NCBI GenBank assembly: GCA_024235755.1
Contig: JACKLV010000003.1
Coordinates: 124,001 to 188,000 of the forward strand
Direction of reading: 5' to 3'
From: Burkholderiales bacterium
Lineage (GTDB): Bacteria; Pseudomonadota; Gammaproteobacteria; Burkholderiales; Nitrosomonadaceae
DNA length: 64,000 bases
Shown here: positions 57,383 to 64,000 of the stretch, in pieces
Numbering within the stretch: the stretch's first letter is position 1
Layout of the letters: every line of letters starts with the position of its first letter
Translations under genes and position numbers: made by a program
Notes under the pieces: model-generated
What the model saw: only the letters and a program-made list of their open reading frames with translations
Database searches by the model: none
What the model was told of the DNA's origin: nothing

Positions 57383-59083
57383 ATGCAACAAACTGAGCTT
57401 ATCCTGCTGTGGCACATGCATCAGCCGGATTACCGCCACTACGACACGCGCGAATTTGAAATGCCCTGGGTCTATTTACATGCCATCAAAGATTATACCG
57501 ACATGGCATATCACCTGGAGAATCATCCAAAAATCAAAGCAGTTGTAAATTTTGTACCGATATTGCTGGATCAGATTGAAGATTATATAGCGCAATTTTC
57601 TACAGGTCAGATACGCGACCCCCTGCTTCGCCTGCTAATCACACCCGATCTTGGCAATATTTCCGACAGCGAGCGTGAACTCATTTTAACCAATTGTTTT
57701 AAAGGTAATCATGAAACCATGCTCAAACCCTATCCGGCTTACGAGCGGCTACATGATTTGTATGATACCGTGCAGCAAAAAAACGCATGCGGACTGATTC
57801 ACTTCTCCGGACGCTATATTGCAGACCTGCTGGTATGGTACCACTTGGCATGGACCGGCGAAAGCGTCCGGCAAAATCACCAGACAGTCTTGCAACTGAT
57901 GAAAAAATGCGAAAACTTTAATTATTCCGATAGAGTCCAGCTCTTCAGTTTAATCGGAGAATTAATCCGAGATTTGGTACCACGTTACCGCAAACTAGCT
58001 GAAAGCGGACAGATTGAATTATCGACAACACCGCATTACCATCCTCTCGCGCCATTGCTGATCGATTTTAACTCTGCACAAGACAGTTTGCCCGGAACTT
58101 CTCTGCCAGCTAACAAACAGTACCCCGGCGGCAGCGATCGCGCAGCGTTTCATTTAGTATCCGCCATAGAAAGCCATCAACAGCGTTTTGACATCAAACC
58201 GACCGGAATCTGGCCCGCTGAGGGTGCAATCTCTCATGCACTGATTCAGATGCTGGACAAATCAGGATGCCAGTGGTGCGCTAGCGGCGAGAGCGTGCTA
58301 GCGAACAGCCTACGTATGTCTTATCCCGATTCGGATTTACCCGACCGTAATCGTTATTTATACCGCCCTTACCGCGTAGACGGCAATGAAAAGTTAGTCT
58401 GTTTTTTTCGGGACGACCAACTGTCCGATTTAATTGGTTTTGAGTACGCCAAGTGGTATGGTAGAGACGCCGCCGAACATTTTATTCAATCACTTGAGCA
58501 AATCGCACATCACGCACAACCGGATGAAAACCCGGTTGTCAGCGTCATACTCGATGGCGAAAACGCTTGGGAGTTCTATCCCTATAACGGTTTTTATTTT
58601 CTTGACGACCTATATAGCCTGCTGGAAAGCCATGCCAATATCCTTACTACCACTTACCGGGATCACATTTCTTCAACCCACCATGCCCAACATGTCGTGA
58701 CACTACCCGCATTGTGCGCCGGAAGTTGGGTATACGGCACATTTTCCACTTGGATTGGCGATCCTGAGAAAAACCATGCCTGGGATTTGCTCTGTGCCGC
58801 CAAAGAAAGCTATGATGCCATCATACTCAGCGATGAACTGTCTGCACAGGAAAAAACCGAAGCCAGTTTGCAACTCGCGTCGTGCGAAAGCTCCGATTGG
58901 TTTTGGTGGTTCGGCGATTATAACCAGTCTGATACCGTAGCCCGGTTTGATCAATTATACCGTGACAATCTGGCAAACCTTTATCGCCTGTTGAAACTAC
59001 CCGTTCCAGCCACGATACACGAACCAATCAGCAAAGGCGATGAGCACGCACTGGGTGGCGGCACGATGCGGCGGTCAGCATAA
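57383..59083 (+). CDS. GH57 family glycoside hydrolase (alpha-amylase type)
   Basis: The 566-residue cytoplasmic protein has GH57 motifs in order: WHMHQPDYR near the start, GIWPAEGAIS with the likely nucleophile Glu280, and ILDGENAWEFYP with the acid Asp391. The N-terminal text (LHAIKDYTDMAYHLENHP) is the DUF3536-free, short GH57 type often annotated as glycogen-degrading or amylopullulanase-like. Substrate specificity cannot be read from sequence. It is 11 bases after glgC and 124 bases before a second GH57 gene. Confidence 0.9.
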   Translation: MQQTELILLWHMHQPDYRHYDTREFEMPWVYLHAIKDYTDMAYHLENHPKIKAVVNFVPILLDQIEDYIAQFSTGQIRDPLLRLLITPDLGNISDSERELILTNCFKGNHETMLKPYPAYERLHDLYDTVQQKNACGLIHFSGRYIADLLVWYHLAWTGESVRQNHQTVLQLMKKCENFNYSDRVQLFSLIGELIRDLVPRYRKLAESGQIELSTTPHYHPLAPLLIDFNSAQDSLPGTSLPANKQYPGGSDRAAFHLVSAIESHQQRFDIKPTGIWPAEGAISHALIQMLDKSGCQWCASGESVLANSLRMSYPDSDLPDRNRYLYRPYRVDGNEKLVCFFRDDQLSDLIGFEYAKWYGRDAAEHFIQSLEQIAHHAQPDENPVVSVILDGENAWEFYPYNGFYFLDDLYSLLESHANILTTTYRDHISSTHHAQHVVTLPALCAGSWVYGTFSTWIGDPEKNHAWDLLCAAKESYDAIILSDELSAQEKTEASLQLASCESSDWFWWFGDYNQSDTVARFDQLYRDNLANLYRLLKLPVPATIHEPISKGDEHALGGGTMRRSA

Positions 59084-59207
59084 CTGGTTTAATTAGCGGT
59101 GAACACAATTTTGACAGTCACACTCAACCATTAAATTTTCTATGTACCCGGTAGTCGATTACATTGTTTAAGCGTATAGTTATATCAATTAAAGCGGGAA
59201 TATTTTT

Positions 59208-61232
59208 ATGCAGCGACCGGTATCGTTACTTTTTGGTGTTCACGCACATCAGCCGATTGGCAATTTTCCTGAAGTGTTGGAAGACGCGCATTTTCGTTGC
59301 TACAAGCCTTTTTTAGAAACGCTTTACCGTTATCCCGATTTTTATTTCGCAGTACATTTTTCCGGCTGGTTGCTCGACTACCTGTTCAAACATTACCCGC
59401 AGGACATGGCATTACTCAAGGCTATGGTCAATCGCGGACAAGTTGAACTATTCGGTGCAGGCGATACCGAACCTGTTCTGGCTGTGATTCCAAACCGCGA
59501 CCGCATCGGACAAATTGAAGCTTTTTCCAGCAAACTTGCCACAACTTTGGGTCAAAGACCGCAAGGGGCATGGCTGACCGAACGTGTGTGGGAATCGACT
59601 GTGGTGCCGGCCCTAGCCGACTGCGGAATTCGCTATGTCATCGTCGATGACTACCATTTTCTTTGTACCGGTAAATCAACCGCGCAACTCAGCGGTTTTT
59701 ATACCACTGAAGAAGATGCGCACCAGCTGGATATATTCCCTATCTCCGAGACACTGCGCTACAAACTGCCCTTCTCGCCCGCCAACGATGCGATTGCTTA
59801 TCTCGAATCACTCGCAGACCAGCATTTAAGCGGCGATGAAGAGCAGCGCCGTGCTGCCATCTATTTCGACGATATTGAGAAATTTGGTATTTGGCCCGAA
59901 ACCTATCAATGGGTTTACGAAAAAGGTTGGCTCGAACAATTTATTCAGGGTGTTCTAGCATCGCCCAAAATTGAACCACGCCACTACCATGATTACCATG
60001 CGACTGAAAACACACAGGGTATTATTTACCTGCCGACTACTTCATATATTGAAATGAACACCTGGACGCTGCCTGCAGAATCTGCTCAGGCCTATGACGA
60101 CCTGATCAAAGAATCGAAAGCAGCCGGTTGGTACGAACAAAAAAAAGCATATCTGCGCGGCGGCATATGGAAAAATTTTCTGTCACGCTATCCCGAATCA
60201 AACTGGATGCATAAACGTATGCTCGCTCTTTCAGCTCGCTTGGCTGGATTGCCGGATAATCAGCGCACACCTGACATGCAACAAAAACTGTACGCTGCAC
60301 AAGCCAATGATGCCTATTGGCATGGATTATTTGGCGGGCTATATCTGCCGCATCTGCGCCGTGCAATTTACAACAACTTAATCGAGTTGGAAACCATGCT
60401 TGACCGCTGCTCACCGCGAGAAACTGTTTTTATCAAGGATTTCGATCTTGATGGTATGGATGAAATCCATCTACAAAACAACACGCTCCAGATCATTACA
60501 AAGCGCGACCGCCATGCCAGTATTGTAGAATTCGATGCCTATCCGCTCCATCATAATTTTGGCGACACGCTGCAGCGACAGACGGAACAGTATTACCGCA
60601 ATGTACAACTGGACGGGCAAATTTCACAAGGAGAAAGCGACAATCCGGAAAGCGGTATCGTATCCGCGCACGACCGCGTGATCAACAAACATATTATTCA
60701 TGCGGCAGACTTGAAGCCCGATATACATCCACGTCACTTGTTTGTAGACAGTCTCAATGATACATTGATAAATTATCGCTATATAACGTCCGATTCCGGC
60801 ACTATTTATTTTCAGTCCGACAACAGCCAATACCCTGTTGAAAAGGCGTTTTCGTTAATAGCTAACCGATTGAATGCCCGCTATAGTTTTACTGAAAAAT
60901 CTGGCAGTATCTTTCGCACCGAAATCAATTTGGCTATGCCTAGTTGCGATGGCATGGGCGGACGGTTTATTTATCAGGACGATATCTTGGGCTGCTTCGG
61001 TCAGTTGCTCCAGCTGACACAGCTGAACCGAATCACACTGGACGATGACACCTTGGGCGGCCGCATCATACTGAGTACTTCCGCACCTGTTCAATTCAAT
61101 GCACAACCGCATTTTACGGTTTCCCAGTCGGAACATGGATTTGAAAAAATCATGCAAGCAGTGACCCTGCAATTAGAATGGCCGATTCAGCAGCATGCAT
61201 TAACTGTTACGCTTGAAATCCATAAACATTAG
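59208..61232 (+). CDS. GH57 4-alpha-glucanotransferase-like enzyme
   Basis: The 674-residue protein resembles the Thermococcus 4-alpha-glucanotransferase group: FGVHAHQPIGNFPEVLEDAH at the start, ELFGAGDTEPVLAVIP, the nucleophile Glu125 in GAWLTERVWES, and the acid Asp221 or Asp222 in YFDDIEKFG. The C-terminal half (about 390-674) matches the beta-sandwich DUF1925/DUF1926 domains. It should transfer maltooligosaccharides, processing linear glucans beside glycogen. GCGGGAATATTTTT before the ATG gives a weak ribosome site. It differs from the first GH57 protein in all flanking sequence, so this is not a recent duplication. Confidence 0.9.
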   Translation: MQRPVSLLFGVHAHQPIGNFPEVLEDAHFRCYKPFLETLYRYPDFYFAVHFSGWLLDYLFKHYPQDMALLKAMVNRGQVELFGAGDTEPVLAVIPNRDRIGQIEAFSSKLATTLGQRPQGAWLTERVWESTVVPALADCGIRYVIVDDYHFLCTGKSTAQLSGFYTTEEDAHQLDIFPISETLRYKLPFSPANDAIAYLESLADQHLSGDEEQRRAAIYFDDIEKFGIWPETYQWVYEKGWLEQFIQGVLASPKIEPRHYHDYHATENTQGIIYLPTTSYIEMNTWTLPAESAQAYDDLIKESKAAGWYEQKKAYLRGGIWKNFLSRYPESNWMHKRMLALSARLAGLPDNQRTPDMQQKLYAAQANDAYWHGLFGGLYLPHLRRAIYNNLIELETMLDRCSPRETVFIKDFDLDGMDEIHLQNNTLQIITKRDRHASIVEFDAYPLHHNFGDTLQRQTEQYYRNVQLDGQISQGESDNPESGIVSAHDRVINKHIIHAADLKPDIHPRHLFVDSLNDTLINYRYITSDSGTIYFQSDNSQYPVEKAFSLIANRLNARYSFTEKSGSIFRTEINLAMPSCDGMGGRFIYQDDILGCFGQLLQLTQLNRITLDDDTLGGRIILSTSAPVQFNAQPHFTVSQSEHGFEKIMQAVTLQLEWPIQQHALTVTLEIHKH

Positions 61233-61281
61233 TTCAGTCATTAAAATGACTATTTTCCACTCGTATAACTGACACGCATTC

Positions 61282-62919
61282 ATGCCTCCTCTGACCGAAT
61301 CACACGCCTGGCTTGCGCTGAAAGCGCATCAATCCACATGCATGAAACTACCCGTGCGCGATCTGTTCAGACAGGATGCACAGCGCTTCGACAAATTCTC
61401 CCTGCAATTTGAAGATATCCTGGTCGATTTCTCTAAACAGTCTGTCACACATCAGACCATCGATCTTTTGCTTGCACTTGCCCGTCAGCAGAATCTGGAA
61501 AAATGGATAGCACGCATGTTTGGCGGTGAGAAAATCAATCATACCGAGAATCGTGCCGCCTTGCATATTGCCTTGCGTAGTCATAAAACGGTTATGCTGG
61601 ACGGCGAAGATGTCACGCTCAGCGTTAAAAACGTGCTTCAGAAAATGGCGCTATTCTCAAGCAAAATACGTAATGGGGAATACCTCGGTTTCTCGAACAA
61701 ACCTATTACTGACATCGTCAACATCGGTATCGGCGGATCCGACCTTGGCCCACTGATGGTGACCGAAGCACTTAAACCCTATTGCTCAGACAGGCTCAGC
61801 GCCCATTTCGTTTCAAATGTCGATGGCGTTCAGCTTTATGAAACACTGCAACAGCTCAATCCAGCCACAACCCTGTTTATCATTGCATCAAAAACATTTA
61901 CTACGCAGGAAACCATGGCCAATGCACGTTCTGCACGTCACTGGTTCGTTTCGCAGGGCGGCAGCGAGAAAGCTGTCGCAAAACATTTTGTCGCCGTTTC
62001 AACCAATCGCGCCGCTGTTGAGAAATTCGGTATTGACAGCAACAATATGTTTGAATTCTGGGACTGGGTCGGTGGACGTTATTCACTATGGTCATCCATT
62101 GGATTATCCATCGTATTAATGATTGGTATGCAACATTTCAAAGCCTTGCTCGCCGGCGCGGAAGCCATGGATCAACATTTCTCAACAGTCCCGCTGGAGA
62201 AAAATTTGCCGGTCATGTTCGGATTGCTTGCTATCTGGCATATTAACTTCAACGGCATCCGTTCACATGCCGTTTTGCCCTATGATCAGTACTTACACCG
62301 CTTCCCAGCCTATCTGCAACAATTGGAAATGGAAAGCAACGGGAAACGCATCTCCCGGGACGGTCAGACAGTCGATTATCAGACGGGAGTCGTGATCTGG
62401 GGAGAGCCAGGCACAAATGGTCAACATGCTTTTTATCAATTGTTACATCAAGGAACGCAGACTATTTCTGCTGACTTTCTGGCACCCTGTCAAAGCCAGC
62501 ATCCGCTTGACAATCATCATCAATTATTACTGGCTAATTTTTTTGCCCAGACTGAGGCACTCATGCAGGGCAAAGATGAATCCGAAGTGCAGAATGAACT
62601 GAAATCTCAGGGACTATCTGCAGAATACATTAAGACACTGTTACCACATAAAACTTTTCCCGGAAACCGACCAACCACGTCCATTTTATATAAGCAACTG
62701 GACCCCAGAACATTGGGCGCATTGATCGCGCTGTATGAACATAAAGTTTTTGTACAAAGCGTTATCTGGAATATCAATCCATTTGACCAATGGGGCGTTG
62801 AGCTGGGGAAACAACTCAGCAACAAAATTTTGCCAGAACTGGAACAAGATGAACCGGTTTCATCACATGACGCGTCCACCAATGGATTAATTAATTTTTT
62901 CAAAAACAATCAATACTGA
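61282..62919 (+). CDS. pgi: glucose-6-phosphate isomerase
   Basis: The 545-residue protein has the PGI blocks: VNIGIGGSDLGPLMVTEALK, FIIASKTFTTQETMANA, WDWVGGRYSLWSSIGL, and the end piece PFDQWGVELGKQLS. It interconverts glucose- and fructose-6-phosphate, linking gluconeogenesis to the GlgC substrate through glucose-1-phosphate. Its place after glgC and two GH57 genes suggests a storage-polysaccharide operon. The 49-base gap from the second GH57 gene does not exclude co-transcription. Confidence 0.96.
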   Translation: MPPLTESHAWLALKAHQSTCMKLPVRDLFRQDAQRFDKFSLQFEDILVDFSKQSVTHQTIDLLLALARQQNLEKWIARMFGGEKINHTENRAALHIALRSHKTVMLDGEDVTLSVKNVLQKMALFSSKIRNGEYLGFSNKPITDIVNIGIGGSDLGPLMVTEALKPYCSDRLSAHFVSNVDGVQLYETLQQLNPATTLFIIASKTFTTQETMANARSARHWFVSQGGSEKAVAKHFVAVSTNRAAVEKFGIDSNNMFEFWDWVGGRYSLWSSIGLSIVLMIGMQHFKALLAGAEAMDQHFSTVPLEKNLPVMFGLLAIWHINFNGIRSHAVLPYDQYLHRFPAYLQQLEMESNGKRISRDGQTVDYQTGVVIWGEPGTNGQHAFYQLLHQGTQTISADFLAPCQSQHPLDNHHQLLLANFFAQTEALMQGKDESEVQNELKSQGLSAEYIKTLLPHKTFPGNRPTTSILYKQLDPRTLGALIALYEHKVFVQSVIWNINPFDQWGVELGKQLSNKILPELEQDEPVSSHDASTNGLINFFKNNQY

Positions 62920-63236
62920 TTCACATACCCAATCAAATTCCACAATTACACATCACACCAGCAGCTTCACTCCCTTCCGGAAAAAATCATGCCAACTCAT
63001 ACTGTTAAATAAAATGATTTCGTTTACTTTATCGGAACTATAAAAACATCTGAACGATTTATAGTGTCGAACAGGGTATCAGCGATTGAAATCTTGCCGC
63101 CACCTAATCAGCACATAGGTAAAAGTGGGCTTGCATTATTCGCAAATACCATGTGAGAATTTTCACTTTTGGAACGGGGCATATTGTTTAAACTGTATAC
63201 AAAGTAAGTAAGTGATAACTTACAGAGAGGGTCATC
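62920..63236. promoter_or_regulatory. 317-bp gap before the LpxK-like gene, with a leader hairpin
   Basis: No gene is seen here. GTAAGT (63208-63213) and ACTTAC (63218-63223) form a six-base-pair stem with loop GATA, directly followed by the strong ribosome site AGAGAGGG (63224-63231). If transcribed, this hairpin could affect translation of the LpxK-like gene. A promoter is expected upstream but I cannot choose one. Confidence 0.4.
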
Positions 63237-64000
63237 ATGAAATTGTCTGACTTATACTGGCATCGTGTTACACCATTGCACCTATTGCTCTGGCCACTCA
63301 GTTTGCTATTTAATTTATTCTTGAATATACGCAAATTATGTTACTGGTTGGATTTTTTTCCATCGGTCAAACTCCCGGTTCCTGTGATTGTTGTCGACAG
63401 TATCACGACTGATGATGGCGGCAAGACTCCATTGGTGTCGTGGCTTATTGAAACACTGCTCGCACGCGGTTTATGTCCAGGTATCGTTACCCAAGGCGGC
63501 CCAGATCATTCGGGCCAACCTGAGGCCGTATCGAATCTGAACAGTCAAACCAGAATTCGAAGCAAAGCGTTACTTCTAGCAAAACGTTTTGAACATGCCT
63601 GTCCGGTCTGGGTGGGCAATAATGTCGCCGATGTAGCCCAGGCATTGCTGCAAGCACACCCTGACTGCAATGTCATCATCTGTACCTTTGGTCTGCAGTA
63701 TCCTCGGCTGGAACGCGATTTCGAAATTGCTGTCGCTGATTTTGATGAATCCAGTTTTGGAAACGGCCTGTTATTACCTGCGGGCCCGCTGCGCGCTAGT
63801 TTAAAACGTTTGCGCAGCGTTGATGCAGTTGTAATCAATAGTTCACGAAAACTGCATTTTGATACCGATGACTGGGCACCCACGTATCCTATGAAACTAG
63901 TTGGTGATACGGTTTACAATTTGTCCAAATCTGAAGTTCGTCATCCGGTCTCAATTTTAAAGGATCAAACTCTGCAGGCTGTTACGACTTATGGAAATGC
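63237..64000 (+). CDS. LpxK homologue without catalytic motifs (probable pseudokinase), cut by window edge
   Basis: From ATG 63237 (AGAGAGGG five bases upstream) the frame is open to base 64000, 254 residues. Order and context match tetraacyldisaccharide 4'-kinase: a hydrophobic N-terminus (about 11-32), VPVIVVDSITTDDGGKTPLV, GIVTQGG, FGLQYPRLERDFEIAVADFD, and GNGLLLPAGPLR. Each active-site block has changed. The P-loop reads TDDGGKT (58-64) where GGxGKT is normal. SRGYGG is replaced by TQGGPD. GDEP, with the catalytic Asp, reads IRSK (107-110). DDGLQH reads TFGLQY. It is placed after pgi and is intact as far as visible. A true LpxK should exist elsewhere in the genome. Confidence 0.85.
   Translation, partial: MKLSDLYWHRVTPLHLLLWPLSLLFNLFLNIRKLCYWLDFFPSVKLPVPVIVVDSITTDDGGKTPLVSWLIETLLARGLCPGIVTQGGPDHSGQPEAVSNLNSQTRIRSKALLLAKRFEHACPVWVGNNVADVAQALLQAHPDCNVIICTFGLQYPRLERDFEIAVADFDESSFGNGLLLPAGPLRASLKRLRSVDAVVINSSRKLHFDTDDWAPTYPMKLVGDTVYNLSKSEVRHPVSILKDQTLQAVTTYGN

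Overview
The window reads as ordinary chromosome from a Gram-negative betaproteobacterium. I lean towards the Nitrosomonadaceae (Nitrosomonas-like). This is an inference from protein style and gene order: glyQ-glyS-gmhB-plsC-YgjP, bamD opposite rluD, a diheme cytochrome c peroxidase, PEP-CTERM surface proteins, a CPII/SbtB-like PII protein, and glycogen genes next to two GH57 enzymes. No ammonia-oxidation gene lies in the window to confirm it. I found no rRNA, tRNA, CRISPR array or prophage.

Layout. 1-5.2 kb: envelope proteins (an L,D-transpeptidase cut by the window edge, an anchored rhodanese, small exported proteins, a Sel1-lytic transglycosylase, a DUF3750 protein). 5.4-12 kb: a SWIM-SNF2 helicase, a PEP-CTERM gene broken by two frameshifts, a diheme peroxidase and a lipoprotein with an internal duplication. 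12.7-19.4 kb: an HPt-REC-REC-GGDEF diguanylate cyclase, a membrane alpha/beta hydrolase, UspA, bamD and rluD back to back, a LysR regulator and a 35-codon membrane peptide. 19.5-24.7 kb: a BBP2-type porin and a three-gene lipid cluster (alpha/beta hydrolase with a Cys at the nucleophile position, acetoacetate decarboxylase-like protein, patatin). 25.4-27.7 kb: an accessory island with an orphan PII-like gene, a Fur box without an intact target, an 84-bp inverted-repeat element and an integrase-less integron cassette remnant with a well-supported attC site.

27.7-34.6 kb is a MoxR/Bat operon (moxR, DUF58, DUF4381, batA, fused batB/C, batD), the last gene carrying an apparent pair of compensating frameshifts. 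34.9-39.9 kb is a glyQ-glyS-gmhB-plsC-YgjP operon, in which GmhB has Asn in place of a catalytic Asp. 40-53.5 kb holds a J-domain/zinc-ribbon/PilZ protein, a DUF4114 PEP-CTERM protein, nnrDE, purL, a ChaN-PDZ protein, an M1 peptidase and a PhoD-like phosphatase. 53.6-62.9 kb is a storage-glucan block: glgB on one strand and glgC, two GH57 enzymes and pgi on the other. The window ends in an LpxK homologue in which every recognisable catalytic motif seen so far is degenerate. That apparent pseudokinase is the most unusual protein here; the cassette remnant is the clearest sign of horizontal transfer.
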